Below are positions 7,716 through 18,255 of a DNA stretch of 64,000 nucleotides, in pieces (position 1 is the first letter of the stretch; each line of letters starts with the position of its first letter). The position numbers were made by a program, and so were the translations under genes. The DNA is from Thalassotalea psychrophila (GTDB lineage Bacteria > Pseudomonadota > Gammaproteobacteria > Enterobacterales > Alteromonadaceae). The stretch lies in NCBI RefSeq assembly GCF_031583595.1, contig NZ_CP134145.1:62001-126000 (forward strand), in the 5' to 3' direction. The notes beneath the pieces were generated by a model that was given only the letters and a program-made list of their open reading frames with translations, was not told the origin of the DNA and did no database searches.

Positions 7716-7791
7716 ATTCAAATGAAAAAATTCAAAATAAAGCTCAATTTTCGAATTAAATTCTAATCATTGAGCTGATACTCATTTGAAT
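7716..7791. repeat. Nested inverted repeat
   Basis: Outer arms ATTCAAATGA (7716-7725) and TCATTTGAAT (7782-7791) are perfect complements. Inside them AGCTCAAT (7741-7748) and ATTGAGCT (7769-7776) are also perfect complements. The whole 76 bases could form one long branched hairpin in RNA or a cruciform in DNA. No T tract follows, so it is not an ordinary terminator. Confidence 0.6.
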
Positions 7792-7938
7792 AAATTATTA
7801 CTCACTTGTGCAGGCTAAAATCAACCTAATCGGCGCCACTCTCAATCCCAATAACAAGCTATTAATCAATCGAGTGCCTTGCCTAGTTTAATTATTTTGC
7901 ACAACAAGATCACAAACTTAATCAAACTGGACTTGGTA

Positions 7939-9288
7939 TTAGCGCATGGTAACGAATTCTTCTGCTGCCGTAGGGTGAATTGCAACAGTATTGTCAAAAT
8001 CTGCTTTGGTTGCGCCCATTTTTACAGCGACGGCAAAACCTTGCAGCATTTCATCACTGCCCAAACCTATACAATGCATGCCAACAATTTTTTCGTTCTT
8101 ACCTTGGCATATTAGTTTCATTCGACAAGGCTGACGATGTTGAGTAACAGCCGTATACATAGAAGTAAACTGCGACGTATATACAGTAACATCTTCATCG
8201 CCAAATGAAGCGACAGCTTGTTGCTCTGTTAATCCAATAGTACCAATAGTTGGGTGTGAAAATACTACTGTAGGTATCAGGTTGTAGTCTAAGTGCTCAT
8301 CGGTTTTACCATTAAATAAACGCTCAGATAAACGACGTCCTGCAGCTACTGCTACTGGAGTAAGTTGTGCACGGCCAGTGTTGTCACCCACAGCATAAAT
8401 ATTAGCTATGCTAGTATTTTGGTATTTGTCGGTATCAATAAATCCGCGCGAGTTTAATTCAATACCTGTAGCGGCGATATTAATATTATCGGTTGCAGGC
8501 TCACGGCCAATGGCCCAAATAACAGCATCTACCGTTATCGCTTCGCCATTTTCAAGTTCAAGCGTTAGGCTATTGTCAGCATTTTTAATTAGCTCTTTTG
8601 GTGTGCAATGCGTTTTAAGCGTGGGTCCTTCTTTAGCCATGATCTCAACTAAGGTATCTGACATCATGTCATCAAAATCACGTAAAGGCTTATGTTTGCG
8701 TACCAATAATGTTGTTTCACTGCCTAGCGCATTTAATACACCTGCAATTTCAACTGCAATATAACCCGCGCCAACTACTGCAACGCGTTTAGGTTGTTCT
8801 TTTAACGCAAAGAAACCATCAGAGGTTATACCAAGTTCGGCGCCTGGAATGTTTGGCACACTTGGTCGACCACCAGTGGCAATTAAAATATTGTCAGCAG
8901 TATAGGTTTCACCATTAACTTCTATGGTGTTTTTATCGATAAACTTACCAAAGCCGTTGATCACGGTCACGTTATTCTTGGCAAGGCCACTGTCATACGA
9001 CTGATGAATACGAGAAATATAGGCTTCACGACTTTCTACCAGTTTTGCCCAATTTAGCTTTCCTGCGGTTAAATCAAAGCCGTAGTCTTGTGAGTAATGT
9101 ACCGCGTCGGCAATTTGTCCGGCGTACCACATGACCTTTTTAGGAACACAACCAACGTTAACGCAAGTGCCGCCCAAAGCTTTAGCTTCTATTAATGCAC
9201 ACTTTTTACCGTGCATTGCAGCTCTATTTATTGATGCAATACCACCACTGCCAGCGCCAAGGGCGATATAATCAAAATGTTGAGTCAT
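7939..9288 (-). CDS. gorA: Glutathione-disulfide reductase
   Basis: This is a 449-residue class I pyridine nucleotide-disulfide oxidoreductase. It shows the FAD-binding GAGSGG near the N-terminus, the redox pair in [13 protein letters not shown] (Cys42 and Cys47), the NADPH-binding [11 protein letters not shown], the second FAD motif (YAVGD) and the C-terminal active-site HPTAAEE. It keeps cytosolic glutathione reduced. Length and motifs match E. coli Gor. It stands alone, divergent from the dicarboxylate symporter. Confidence 0.95.
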   Translation of the reverse strand: MTQHFDYIALGAGSGGIASINRAAMHGKKCALIEAKALGGTCVNVGCVPKKVMWYAGQIADAVHYSQDYGFDLTAGKLNWAKLVESREAYISRIHQSYDSGLAKNNVTVINGFGKFIDKNTIEVNGETYTADNILIATGGRPSVPNIPGAELGITSDGFFALKEQPKRVAVVGAGYIAVEIAGVLNALGSETTLLVRKHKPLRDFDDMMSDTLVEIMAKEGPTLKTHCTPKELIKNADNSLTLELENGEAITVDAVIWAIGREPATDNINIAATGIELNSRGFIDTDKYQNTSIANIYAVGDNTGRAQLTPVAVAAGRRLSERLFNGKTDEHLDYNLIPTVVFSHPTIGTIGLTEQQAVASFGDEDVTVYTSQFTSMYTAVTQHRQPCRMKLICQGKNEKIVGMHCIGLGSDEMLQGFAVAVKMGATKADFDNTVAIHPTAAEEFVTMR

Positions 9289-9589
9289 GTATAATTCCTT
9301 AATAAGAGGTATCTATTCTAATATCTAATAATTGCGCTCATTGATGCGCTTTTCAACTATAAGAGCGAAGTTTCGTAGTTTTTATTTCAGTGCACTCATC
9401 GTGGTGCATAAACTATGCTTAATAATGTCGTTAACATACGCTTCACACGGGTTTCTGTATAGAGAGACTTTGTATTAAGTTGTATAAATACCATTTAGAT
9501 CAAATAAAATTTTTTTGAATTTAGACAGTATTGAGATGAACAGTTAACTTATATTTGCTCGTAGGGCATAAATAGCAAAGAGATTTCTT
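9289..9589. promoter_or_regulatory. Divergent intergenic region, gorA / symporter
   Basis: This gap of about 300 bases lies between divergent genes. It contains a GTGCACTCATCGTGGTGCAT near-palindrome at about 9390-9409. No gene or clear promoter boxes can be assigned. Confidence 0.35.
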
Positions 9590-10810
9590 ATGACAACAAT
9601 TAAACAAGGCTTTAAGCATAATATCGGCTTACAAGTCGTTATTGCCATGGTTATTGGTGCAGGTGTTGGTGTTTTGATGGGAGAGGGGGCTTCTATTTTT
9701 GCACCGTTAGGCTCTATCTTTATTCATTTAATTACCATGTTGGTCGTCCCGTTGGTCGCGGTATCTATTATTTCTGGTGCGGCTAATTTAGGCGCGAGCC
9801 CAGATGCGGGCAAAGTTGGTTTTGGTACGATCGCATTTTTCATGGTGACGTCGGCAGTAGCGGTATTCTTAGCTATTTTCTTTGGTGAATTATTTAAGCC
9901 TGGAATAGGTGTAGATACTTCAGGTGTTTCGGGCATGTTTGCTAATACCTACGCGGATAAGGGCGAAGTGGCGGGTATATTTGACACCATTTTAGCGATG
10001 ATCCCGACGAATATATTCGAATCATTAAATTCGAGTAATATTCTGCAAATTATTGTGTTTTGTATGTTCTTTGGAATTGCCATTACCAAAGTTGGCGCTG
10101 AACGATCTAAACCTTTTTTAGCCGGTATATCTACAATTATCGATGCTTTTGTTTGGATGATAAACAAAGTGATGATTATTGCTCCCATCGGTGTATTTGG
10201 CTTAATGGCAGATGCGGTTGGTACTTTTGGCTTTGATGTATTGGGTATCATCGTTAAGTTAGTTTTAGTGTTTTTATTAGTGATCATTATTTTCGGCTTT
10301 ATTGTTTACCCATTAATGGTGAAGTTTTTATCTGATGTACCAGTGATGGAATTCATCTCAAAGATGAAAAAACCTCAAGCCGTTGCTTTATCTACAGCTT
10401 CTAGTATGGCCACTTTGCCGGTGACAATGGAAGTCTGTGAGGAAGAGTTGAATGTAAAGAATTCAGTAGCCTCTTTTGTGCTACCTTTAGGTGCAACGAT
10501 CAATATGAGCGGTAATGCCATTTATTACGGTTTAGTTGCGGTGTTTTTCGCGCAAATGTTCGGTATAGAGTTAACACTTGGCGCTTATGTCGCCATTATA
10601 TTTACTTCCACCATAGGTGCAATAGGACAAGCGGGAGTGCCAGGTCCATCCTTCTTAGTTGTTGCGGTTTTACTTGCTGCGGGTATTCCTATCGAAGGTT
10701 TGCCATTATTATTTGCCTTAGATCGAATTTTTGACATGATCAGAACCGCATTAAATATAACCGGTGATGCTGCATGTGCAGTCATCATGAATAAACTGGT
10801 AAAGAATTAA
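9590..10810 (+). CDS. Dicarboxylate/amino acid:cation symporter (DAACS family)
   Basis: The 406-residue, strongly hydrophobic product has the family landmarks: the serine-rich re-entrant loop STASSMATLPVT (about 265-276), LPLGATINMSGNAIYYG, and the GAIGQAGVPGPSFL second re-entrant loop. Proteins of this family (GltP, DctA, SstT) import glutamate, aspartate, serine or C4-dicarboxylates with Na+ or H+. The exact substrate cannot be read from motifs alone. A ribosome site (AAAGAG) precedes the ATG, and a terminator follows. Confidence 0.9.
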   Translation: MTTIKQGFKHNIGLQVVIAMVIGAGVGVLMGEGASIFAPLGSIFIHLITMLVVPLVAVSIISGAANLGASPDAGKVGFGTIAFFMVTSAVAVFLAIFFGELFKPGIGVDTSGVSGMFANTYADKGEVAGIFDTILAMIPTNIFESLNSSNILQIIVFCMFFGIAITKVGAERSKPFLAGISTIIDAFVWMINKVMIIAPIGVFGLMADAVGTFGFDVLGIIVKLVLVFLLVIIIFGFIVYPLMVKFLSDVPVMEFISKMKKPQAVALSTASSMATLPVTMEVCEEELNVKNSVASFVLPLGATINMSGNAIYYGLVAVFFAQMFGIELTLGAYVAIIFTSTIGAIGQAGVPGPSFLVVAVLLAAGIPIEGLPLLFALDRIFDMIRTALNITGDAACAVIMNKLVKN

Positions 10811-10841
10811 AGAAACTTTATAAGTAGAATATATATTAAAG

Positions 10842-10870
10842 AAAAGGCGCCGAAAGCGTCTTTTTTTTGT
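10842..10870 (+). terminator. Rho-independent terminator of the symporter gene
   Basis: AAAGGCGC pairs with GCGTCTTT (one G-U pair) around a short CGAA-type loop, then a run of T. Confidence 0.8.
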
Positions 10871-10945
10871 TTGTTACTTGAATAATCGCCCAAAAGTACT
10901 TATCTCTAGTAGTATTACTATCTCCCTAAAAATATAAGCAGCATT

Positions 10946-12988
10946 ATGAGCAATCCTTTATTAGAGCAATCAGGCCTACCTGAGTTTTCAAAAATCAAAC
11001 CTGAGCACATTAAACCTGCTGTTGAGCAAGCTATAGCCAATGGTAAAAAAGCTATCGAGCAAGTAGTTGCCAGTGGTGGACCTTTTACTTGGAATAATTT
11101 GGTCGCTTATATTGATGAAGTTGATGACCAGCTTGAAAAAATGTGGTCGCCAGTGTCGCATATGAATTCAGTAGTAAACAGTGATGAACTACGTGAAGCC
11201 TATGATTCATGTTTAGCCATGTTGTCTGAATACGGCACATGGGTTGGACAACATAAAGGATTATTCGATGCCTATCAACAACTTGCTAATAGTGATGAAT
11301 TCACTAGCTTAAATGCAGCTCAACAAAAAGTAATTTCTAATGCATTACGCGATTTTAAATTATCGGGTATTGCTTTAGAGGACGATAAAAAAGTTCGTTA
11401 TGGTGAAATCCAAACTAAGTTGTCAGAACTAGCGTCTAATTTTAGCAATAACTTATTAGATGCAACCGGTGCCTTTTCGGTAAATATTACTGATGAAAGT
11501 GAATTATCTGGTTTACCCGAAAGTGCCTTAGCTGGCGCTAAACAATTGGCCGAGTCTCAAGATAAACAGGGCTGGCTATTTACCTTAGATATCCCAAGTT
11601 ACTTACCAGTGATGATGTACGCCGACAATGCCGATTTGCGTGAGAAAATGTATGTTGCCTTCGTAACCCGCGCATCAGATAAAGGCCCTAATGCCGGCGA
11701 ATTCGATAATTCAACATTGATCTCTGAAACCTTGGCATTACGCCATGAAGTTGCTCAACTTTTAGGTTTTGCTAATTACGCTGAAGAATCCCTTGCTACT
11801 AAAATGGCAGAAAACACAACGCAAGTCCTTGGGTTTTTAGAAGACTTAGCGGGTAAATCAAAAGCGCAAGGTGGAGAAGATCTTAAGCAATTAACCGACT
11901 TTGCAAAAGTTGAGTTTGCTGTCGATGAACTTAACCCATGGGATCTTGCTTTTTATTCTGAAAAATTAAAACAAGCTAAATACTCTATTTCAGATGAAGA
12001 CTTACGCCCATACTTTCCCGAAGATAAAGTCGTGGCTGGTTTGTTCGAAGTGGTACATCGCTTATATGGTTTAACTATAAAGCAGAGAACAGGTGTTGAT
12101 GTTTGGCATAAAGATGTAAGCTTCTTTGATGTTTATGACAATACCGAAAACTTACGAGGTAGTTTTTATCTAGACTTATACGCTCGAGACAAGAAACGTG
12201 GTGGTGCTTGGATGGCTGACTGTGTTGGTCGTCGTCAATTAAGTAAAAACTCCGTGCAATTGCCGGTAGCCTTTTTAACCTGTAACTTTACCAAGCCCGT
12301 TGGCGATAAGCCGGCGTTATTTACTCATGATGAAGTGGTAACCTTATTTCATGAGTTTGGCCACGGTTTACATCATATGCTTACTCAAATTAACGCCGCA
12401 GGTGTTGCTGGTATTAACGGTGTGCCATGGGATGCCGTTGAACTGCCAAGCCAATTTTTAGAAAATTGGTGTTGGGAACCACAAGCATTAGAATTTTTAT
12501 CATCTCATTTTGAAACGGGTGAGACTTTACCGCAAGCTATGCTAGACAAAATGTTGGCAGCGAAAAACTTCCAGTCGGCGATGCAAATGTTGCGACAGCT
12601 TGAATTTAGTATTTTTGATTTTAAAATTCATGCTGACTTTGATGCTAACGTTGAAAACCAAGTGCAGCAAATTCTCGATCAAGTACGTGCTCAATATGCA
12701 GTTGTTAAAGCGCCGGAGTTTAACCGTTTTCAGCATAGCTTCGGCCATATCTTCGCTGGCGGTTATGCTGCAGGTTATTATTCTTATAAGTGGGCGGAAG
12801 TACTATCGGCTGATGCTTACTCGCGTTTTGAAGAAGAAGGCGTCTTCAACGCAAATACCGGCAAAGACTTTTTAGAATGTGTGCTAGAAAAAGGCGGTTC
12901 ACAAGAGCCTATGGAATTGTTTAAAGCATTCCGTGGTCGTGAACCACAGGTGGATGCTTTATTACGCCATTGTGGTATTAACGTTTAA
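10946..12988 (+). CDS. prlC: Oligopeptidase A
   Basis: This is a 680-residue M3-family zinc metallopeptidase. The HEFGHGLHH zinc-binding motif lies near residue 470, followed by the downstream glutamate in the helix containing ELPSQFLENW. Size and sequence match E. coli PrlC/OpdA (680 residues), a cytosolic enzyme that degrades short peptides, including cleaved signal peptides. In E. coli prlC is followed by rsmJ; here a glycosylase gene sits between the two, and the three genes appear to be one operon with short gaps. Confidence 0.96.
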   Translation: MSNPLLEQSGLPEFSKIKPEHIKPAVEQAIANGKKAIEQVVASGGPFTWNNLVAYIDEVDDQLEKMWSPVSHMNSVVNSDELREAYDSCLAMLSEYGTWVGQHKGLFDAYQQLANSDEFTSLNAAQQKVISNALRDFKLSGIALEDDKKVRYGEIQTKLSELASNFSNNLLDATGAFSVNITDESELSGLPESALAGAKQLAESQDKQGWLFTLDIPSYLPVMMYADNADLREKMYVAFVTRASDKGPNAGEFDNSTLISETLALRHEVAQLLGFANYAEESLATKMAENTTQVLGFLEDLAGKSKAQGGEDLKQLTDFAKVEFAVDELNPWDLAFYSEKLKQAKYSISDEDLRPYFPEDKVVAGLFEVVHRLYGLTIKQRTGVDVWHKDVSFFDVYDNTENLRGSFYLDLYARDKKRGGAWMADCVGRRQLSKNSVQLPVAFLTCNFTKPVGDKPALFTHDEVVTLFHEFGHGLHHMLTQINAAGVAGINGVPWDAVELPSQFLENWCWEPQALEFLSSHFETGETLPQAMLDKMLAAKNFQSAMQMLRQLEFSIFDFKIHADFDANVENQVQQILDQVRAQYAVVKAPEFNRFQHSFGHIFAGGYAAGYYSYKWAEVLSADAYSRFEEEGVFNANTGKDFLECVLEKGGSQEPMELFKAFRGREPQVDALLRHCGINV

Positions 12989-13011
12989 TAATTGGATTTA
13001 ATAACTTAGCT

Positions 13012-13728
13012 ATGGAAAAAATTCAGTCAATTTATCAACGAGCAATTGATCGCAAAGGCGGAGCAGATAATGTTGAGCTTTTACTTTCGCCGTACCAAAC
13101 TTTAGCAAATTCAAATGCCGAATTAGCTAAATTGGGCAATGATAGATTCTTGGCTGAATTTACCAAAAAAGTTTTCCAATCAGGTTTTGTCTGGCGCGTA
13201 GTTGAAAATAAATGGCCTAGTTTTGAGGAGCATTTCTTTGATTTTAATATTGAAAAAATATTAATGATGCCCGATGAAATGCTTGAACGAAAAGCCCAAG
13301 ATCCGAAAATAATTCGAAACTTTAAAAAGGTACAAACCATAAAGGCAAATGCTCATATGATTCATGATGTTGAACTAGAGCAGGGCAGCTTCAGTGAATT
13401 TATTGCTGCCTGGCCTGAAGCAGACATTATCGGTTTGTGGAGTTACCTTAAAAAACATGGTCAGCGTTTAGGTGGTAATACCGGACCTTATGCACTTAGA
13501 ACATTAGGCAAAGATACTTTCTTATTAAGTCGTGATGTAGAAAGTTACTTTCGTAATCATGAACTAATTACTGGCGGGCTTACCAGCAAAACCAGTTTAA
13601 ATGCCATTCAGCATTGTTTTAATGAATGGCGCGAACAGAGCGGTTATAGTTTAAAGAAAATAAGCCATCTTATTGCCTTAAGCACTGGCGATAATCATTT
13701 CCATGTAGAGCAAGTACCAACAACTTAA
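13012..13728 (+). CDS. DNA-3-methyladenine glycosylase I-like protein
   Basis: The 238-residue product resembles the Tag family (adenine glycosylase fold). Segments such as [26 protein letters not shown], then [12 protein letters not shown], and the C-terminal [21 protein letters not shown] fit the helix-rich Tag scaffold. It is about 50 residues longer than E. coli Tag (187). Family role: removal of 3-methyladenine in base-excision repair. It starts 23 bases after prlC and overlaps rsmJ by one base, so translation is probably coupled. Substrate preference is not proven. Confidence 0.75.
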   Translation: MEKIQSIYQRAIDRKGGADNVELLLSPYQTLANSNAELAKLGNDRFLAEFTKKVFQSGFVWRVVENKWPSFEEHFFDFNIEKILMMPDEMLERKAQDPKIIRNFKKVQTIKANAHMIHDVELEQGSFSEFIAAWPEADIIGLWSYLKKHGQRLGGNTGPYALRTLGKDTFLLSRDVESYFRNHELITGGLTSKTSLNAIQHCFNEWREQSGYSLKKISHLIALSTGDNHFHVEQVPTT

Positions 13729-14531
13729 TGACTGATTCAAATGTAACTCCTCATTGTTTAGTATTCGCTGATAGTTTTAACAATATCATGCGAGCAGAAA
13801 GCACAGCTGAAAAATGGGATTTAACCTACGGCGGTGAACTGCGTGATTTAAATAAAGTGAAAAGTCCTTTTTACTTATTAGCTACCGATCACCAATTAGA
13901 GTTACATAAAACCGATGAGCCTAAATTAGATGGTATTGTCGTTGATTTCATTGGTGGTGCAGTTGCCCATCGTCGTAAATTTGGTGGTGGTCGTGGCCAA
14001 GATATTGCCAAAGCAATTGGTTTAAAACACGGCTTTGAACCTAATGTATTAGATGCTACAGCAGGCCTTGGTCGAGATGCTTTTTTATTAGCAAGCTTGG
14101 GCTGTAACGTTACCATGATGGAGCGTCAGTTGCCTGTTGCTGCGTTATTAGATGATGGTTTAGAGCGGGGTAAACTTGATCAAGATATTGGTAGTTGGCT
14201 AAGCGAACGGTTATCGTTAATTAATGCATCATCAATTGATGCTATGGCCAAATTAACCGATATAGATGTGGTTTATTTAGATCCTATGTATCCGCACAGA
14301 GAAAAATCGGCTGCGGTTAAAAAAGAAATGCGTGTCTTTCAAACGCTAGTAGGTAGTGATCCTGATGCGGACGATTTATTGGATCAAGCATTAGCACTAG
14401 CGAAATATCGAGTAGTGGTGAAACGCCCAAGTTATGCCGAACCGTTAAACGGTAAAAAACCATCAACGAGCATCAAAATGAAAAAAAATCGCTTTGATGT
14501 TTATGTAAACCAAGGCATTCCGAAAATATAG
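13728..14531 (+). CDS. rsmJ: 16S rRNA (guanine1516-N2)-methyltransferase
   Basis: The 267-residue class I SAM methyltransferase shows motif [18 protein letters not shown] (about 109-125), the acidic loop, and the catalytic-type [10 protein letters not shown]. It also has the conserved [10 protein letters not shown](D/A)IAKA segment that marks RsmJ (YhiQ). It methylates G1516 of 16S rRNA. Its ATG overlaps the TAA of the gene before it (TAATG), and prlC upstream repeats the E. coli prlC-rsmJ association. Confidence 0.95.
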   Translation: MTDSNVTPHCLVFADSFNNIMRAESTAEKWDLTYGGELRDLNKVKSPFYLLATDHQLELHKTDEPKLDGIVVDFIGGAVAHRRKFGGGRGQDIAKAIGLKHGFEPNVLDATAGLGRDAFLLASLGCNVTMMERQLPVAALLDDGLERGKLDQDIGSWLSERLSLINASSIDAMAKLTDIDVVYLDPMYPHREKSAAVKKEMRVFQTLVGSDPDADDLLDQALALAKYRVVVKRPSYAEPLNGKKPSTSIKMKKNRFDVYVNQGIPKI

Positions 14532-14534
14532 ACT

Positions 14535-14585
14535 ATACCCGTGCTAACTCCTTCTGAAATCTTGCACTTTGAGGTCGTACGGGTA
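14535..14585. repeat. Inverted repeat between rsmJ and ubiK
   Basis: ATACCCGT (14535-14542) and ACGGGTAT (14578-14585) are perfect complements around a 35-base spacer that contains AAAGTGCAAGATTTCAG on its reverse strand. The core resembles a dispersed repeat of vibrios and relatives (ACCTCAA-x-TGC...TTTCAG), from memory. It sits between convergent genes and may also end transcription, although no T tract is present. Confidence 0.45.
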
Positions 14586-14589
14586 TGTA

Positions 14590-14844
14590 TTAATCTGCAG
14601 TATTGATTTTTTCTTCAAGTTCGGCGATTTTAGCTGCCATTTCATCTAGTTTAGCTCGTGTTTTGATAAGTACTTGTGTTTGTACATCAAACTCTTCTCG
14701 GCTAACAACGTCTAATTGCGATAATTTGCTTTGTAATACCTGCTTAGCTTTAGCTTCAAAATCAGTAGCTACATTTTTTACGCCTGGAGGAATTGCTTCG
14801 GTAATTTGTTTGGCGATATCTTCAATTTTTTTAGCGTTAATCAT
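14590..14844 (-). CDS. ubiK: Ubiquinone biosynthesis accessory factor UbiK
   Basis: The 84-residue helical product matches the UbiK/YqiC (BMFP) family. An N-terminal amphipathic part (KKIEDIAKQITEAIPPGVKNV) is followed by a C-terminal coiled coil with SREEFDVQTQVLIKTRAKLDEMAAKIAELE. Known role: with UbiJ it helps assemble ubiquinone biosynthesis proteins under aerobic conditions and binds lipid. It stands alone and convergent with rsmJ. Confidence 0.92.
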   Translation of the reverse strand: MINAKKIEDIAKQITEAIPPGVKNVATDFEAKAKQVLQSKLSQLDVVSREEFDVQTQVLIKTRAKLDEMAAKIAELEEKINTAD

Positions 14845-15017
14845 ATTAGTCTCGTTTGATTAAATTCTTACATTTATGCTGCTTATAATACCGTTATTAA
14901 TTAATTAATCACAGGCTTTGAATAAATTTGTTATCACCAAATGGAATTTAAGGAATTTTATATCAAAAGCAGGTAAAATTGCCTCTTTTAAAAATACTGA
15001 AAGTAAACAAAGAGCAC

Positions 15018-17051
15018 ATGAAACTTAACCCTGGACAAAATGAAGCAAAAAACTACGTTAGTGGGCCATGTCTGGTACTTGCGGGTGCTGGTAGTGGCAA
15101 AACAGGGGTTATTTGTCAAAAAATATCGTACTTAATTCAAGAGTGTGGTTATAAAGCTCGCAATATTGCAGCGGTTACCTTTACTAATAAAGCTGCGCGC
15201 GAAATGAAAGAGCGAGTAGGAAAAATGCTTGGTCGTGACTTAACACGCGGGTTAATGGTTTCTACGTTTCATTCATTAGGTCTTGATATTGTTCGTCGAG
15301 AGATTAAAACATTAGGATTTAAACCTGGTTTTACATTGTTCGATGATCAGGATTCTTTAGCGTTATTAAAAGACCTTACCGAGAAAGAGCTTGATGGCGA
15401 TAAAGAGTTATTGTCACGCCTACAAAGTATGATTTCCAATTGGAAAAACGACTTAATGTTACCTGACAGTGCATTAAAAAGAGCTAATGGTGCTGATGAA
15501 GTGTTATTTGCGGAATTCTATCAACGTTACCATCTAAATATGCGTGCTTATAATGCTCTAGATTTTGATGATTTGATCATGATCCCTACTTTGCTTTTAC
15601 GAAATTATGAGGAAGTACGTCAGCGCTGGCAAAGAAAAATTCAGTACTTGTTAGTGGATGAGTATCAAGATACCAATACTAGCCAATATGAATTAGTTAA
15701 AAACTTGGTAGGTGAACGCGCACGTTTAACCGTAGTTGGCGACGATGACCAGTCAATTTACTCATGGCGCGGTGCTAAACCACAAAACTTAGTGTTACTT
15801 GGCGAAGATTATCCGCAATTGAAATTGATTAAACTAGAGCAAAATTATCGTTCTAGTGGCCGTATATTAAAATGTGCCAATATCCTTATCGCTAACAATC
15901 CCCATGTTTATGATAAGGCACTTTTTAGTGAGCTAGCTTATGGTCCAGAGCTGCGAGTAATTAAAACAAAAAATGAAGATCATGAAGCCGAGAGAGTTGC
16001 CGGTGAATTACTTGGTCATCGTTTTTTAAATAAAAGTAAATTTAAAAATTACGCTATTTTGTATCGAGGTAATTTTCAATCAAGAGTGATTGAAAAAGTA
16101 CTGATGCAAAACCGTATCCCTTATAAAATAAGCGGTGGCACCTCATTTTTTTCACGCTCTGAAATCAAAGATATTATGGCTTACTTACGGGTTATTGTTA
16201 ATCCAGATGATGACAATGGTTTTTTACGTATAGTTAACGTACCAAGGCGAGAAATAGGTCCTGCTACGTTAGAGAAACTGGGAACTTATGCCAATATTCG
16301 TCAAATTAGTATGTTTGCTGCTAGTTTTGAACTGGGCTTAGAGCAGCACTTAACTGGCCGCGGTTTAGCGCACGTACAAAAATTTACTCGTTTAATTGTT
16401 GAAACAGAAGATAACGCCACCCGAGGGGACACCGCGGCTGTGCTTAGAAGCTTCATTCAAAGCATTAATTATGAAGATTACTTGTACGATACCTCTCCAA
16501 GTGCAAAAGCCGCTGAAATGCGTATGAAGAACGTGACGCAACTGTTTAGTTGGGTGACTGATATGCTTGCCGGCGATGATGAAAACGAGCCGATGACATT
16601 AGCGCAGATTGTCACTCGTTTAACATTACGCGACATGATGGAACGAGATGAAGACGAAGAAGATGCTGACCAAGTGCAGTTAATGACGTTACATGCATCC
16701 AAAGGCCTAGAGTTTCCTTATGTCTTTTTGATTGGCATGGAAGAGGGTATGTTGCCGCATCAAACCAGTATTGATGAAGATAATGTCGAAGAAGAGCGCC
16801 GTTTGGCTTACGTGGGTGTTACAAGAGCACAAAGAGAGATGATCTTTACCTATGCCCAAGAACGTAGACAATACGGTGAGGTTATTCGCACTGAACCATC
16901 TAGGTTTTTATATGAAATGCCACAAGATGATTTGGCTTGGGAGCAAGCTGGACAACGTAAACAAAGCGCTGAAGAGACTCAAGATAAAGGTAAAGCTGGT
17001 GTTGCAGGTTTAAGAGCAATGTTGGATGCTAAAAAGCAGGCTAAAAACTAA
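15018..17051 (+). CDS. rep: ATP-dependent DNA helicase Rep
   Basis: This is a superfamily 1A helicase. The start at ATG 15018 gives [10 protein letters not shown], matching the N-terminus of known Rep, and has an AAAGAG ribosome site; an in-frame TTG at 14979 is not needed. The 677 residues compare with 673 in E. coli. Motifs include Walker A AGAGSGKT, Ia [42 protein letters not shown] ([10 protein letters not shown]), V ([22 protein letters not shown]) and VI ([14 protein letters not shown]). It moves 3'-5' and clears proteins ahead of the replication fork. Confidence 0.96.
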   Translation: MKLNPGQNEAKNYVSGPCLVLAGAGSGKTGVICQKISYLIQECGYKARNIAAVTFTNKAAREMKERVGKMLGRDLTRGLMVSTFHSLGLDIVRREIKTLGFKPGFTLFDDQDSLALLKDLTEKELDGDKELLSRLQSMISNWKNDLMLPDSALKRANGADEVLFAEFYQRYHLNMRAYNALDFDDLIMIPTLLLRNYEEVRQRWQRKIQYLLVDEYQDTNTSQYELVKNLVGERARLTVVGDDDQSIYSWRGAKPQNLVLLGEDYPQLKLIKLEQNYRSSGRILKCANILIANNPHVYDKALFSELAYGPELRVIKTKNEDHEAERVAGELLGHRFLNKSKFKNYAILYRGNFQSRVIEKVLMQNRIPYKISGGTSFFSRSEIKDIMAYLRVIVNPDDDNGFLRIVNVPRREIGPATLEKLGTYANIRQISMFAASFELGLEQHLTGRGLAHVQKFTRLIVETEDNATRGDTAAVLRSFIQSINYEDYLYDTSPSAKAAEMRMKNVTQLFSWVTDMLAGDDENEPMTLAQIVTRLTLRDMMERDEDEEDADQVQLMTLHASKGLEFPYVFLIGMEEGMLPHQTSIDEDNVEEERRLAYVGVTRAQREMIFTYAQERRQYGEVIRTEPSRFLYEMPQDDLAWEQAGQRKQSAEETQDKGKAGVAGLRAMLDAKKQAKN

Positions 17052-17063
17052 GTTCAACAGGTG

Positions 17064-17109
17064 CGAATACGGCGCTTGGCGTATTCGAATACGCTATCGC
17101 TTCGATAGC
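17064..17109. repeat. Cluster of palindromes between convergent genes
   Basis: CGAATAC (17064) pairs with GTATTCG (17081). GCGTATTCGAATACGC (17079-17094) is a perfect 16-base palindrome. GCTATCG-CTT-CGATAGC (17093-17109) is a seven-pair hairpin. These alternative stems fill the gap between rep and the convergent GGDEF gene and may end transcription in both directions, although T tracts are absent. Confidence 0.6.
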
Positions 17110-17172
17110 TACTTCGTAATTCGAAATGTAATGTATTCGAGGTTCGTTTCTAAATAAGTGATTTGTTCCTGA

Positions 17173-18255
17173 TTAAGCGGTTCGCTCAATAATATCAATG
17201 TTGCTAGCACCCATGATCTTAGCTTGAAACAAAGCAGTGTCCGCAATAGACACTAGCTCTCCTATCGTGTCACAGCAATTATGAACCACGACCCCCATGC
17301 TAATTGTATTGGAAAATTGCTTATTATCTGAACTTACAAAAATTGATTTTGCAATTTGATAATTTAATTTTTGCGCAAATTTTTCAGCCTCTGCTTTGGT
17401 ATATTCCGGAAGAGTAATGACAAATTCTTCACCGCTGATACGACCAATTATTTCCCCTTTAATACACAAATCTTTAATTAACTTAGCTAAATGGACTAAA
17501 TACTCATCACCAGTTAAATAACCATATTTATCATTTACCCGCTTGAAATTATCTAAATTAGTTAAAATTAACGAGAATGGCCTACCGTTTAAATTGGCTA
17601 AATTTAGCTGTTCTTGTCCAGCTTCAAAAAAGTAGTTTCTATTTAAGCAATTGGTCAAGGTGTCGGTTTTAGCTCTTTTATTTATAAATTTTTCATGATG
17701 AGAAATTTGTTGGTTAAACATGGCTGAAATTGCTACTAATTCAAGCATGATAAAAAACACTACAGACTGGTAAATTATATTATTTACTTCATCAGACAAA
17801 GTGATTAATGGCGCGGCATTCATTGTGTTTTGGCAGTAGAAAAACAGCAGAGTGGCCAAAACGGATAAAATTACTTTTTCTTTCTGTTGGTCTAATTCAA
17901 ATAACAAAAACGCGCCAGTAGGGACTAAAAAGTAGAATAAATGAAATCCAGATAGGTTGGTGACGAAAATATTAGTGCATATCCATACGTGCAGCATTAG
18001 AACTGTAAAAAACCAGAGCTTAGCATTTTTTATGGCGTTAAAACGCATAAACACCAACCCAAGGGCATAAGCAATGGTAAAGCCTAAATTTAATAGGCCT
18101 ATTTTAATTTCATTTAAAATAAATAAATATAAAAGCGTATAAGTGGCGGATATTATGACGGTAAATAACGTAACCCAATTGGTGGTTTTTATTTTATTGG
18201 ACGCATTAAAGGGCTGAAATTCAGCGCCAGTATTGATGATTTTAGAAATAAACAT
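17173..18255 (-). CDS. Membrane GGDEF-domain protein (SGEEF variant)
   Basis: The first 190 or so residues of this 360-residue protein hold about six hydrophobic helices. The rest is a GGDEF domain beginning DTLTNCLNRNYFFE and continuing with DNFKRVNDKYGYLTGDEYL. The signature is SGEEF (GRISGEEFVITLPE) rather than GG(D/E)EF. Family role: synthesis of cyclic di-GMP from two GTP. Some variants with A or S in the first position remain active, so activity is open. It converges with rep; a dual GGDEF-EAL gene lies just upstream on the same strand, which suggests a local signalling pair. Confidence 0.85.
   Translation of the reverse strand: MFISKIINTGAEFQPFNASNKIKTTNWVTLFTVIISATYTLLYLFILNEIKIGLLNLGFTIAYALGLVFMRFNAIKNAKLWFFTVLMLHVWICTNIFVTNLSGFHLFYFLVPTGAFLLFELDQQKEKVILSVLATLLFFYCQNTMNAAPLITLSDEVNNIIYQSVVFFIMLELVAISAMFNQQISHHEKFINKRAKTDTLTNCLNRNYFFEAGQEQLNLANLNGRPFSLILTNLDNFKRVNDKYGYLTGDEYLVHLAKLIKDLCIKGEIIGRISGEEFVITLPEYTKAEAEKFAQKLNYQIAKSIFVSSDNKQFSNTISMGVVVHNCCDTIGELVSIADTALFQAKIMGASNIDIIERTA

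Larger units (their letters stand above)
7242..7938. other. Long intergenic region between polA and gorA
   Basis: This stretch of about 700 bases is AT-rich and holds the DnaA boxes near polA, a nested inverted repeat at 7716-7791 and one more consensus DnaA box (TTTTGCACA, 7895-7903). I see no credible protein gene on either strand and no clear terminator for gorA. Confidence 0.6.
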
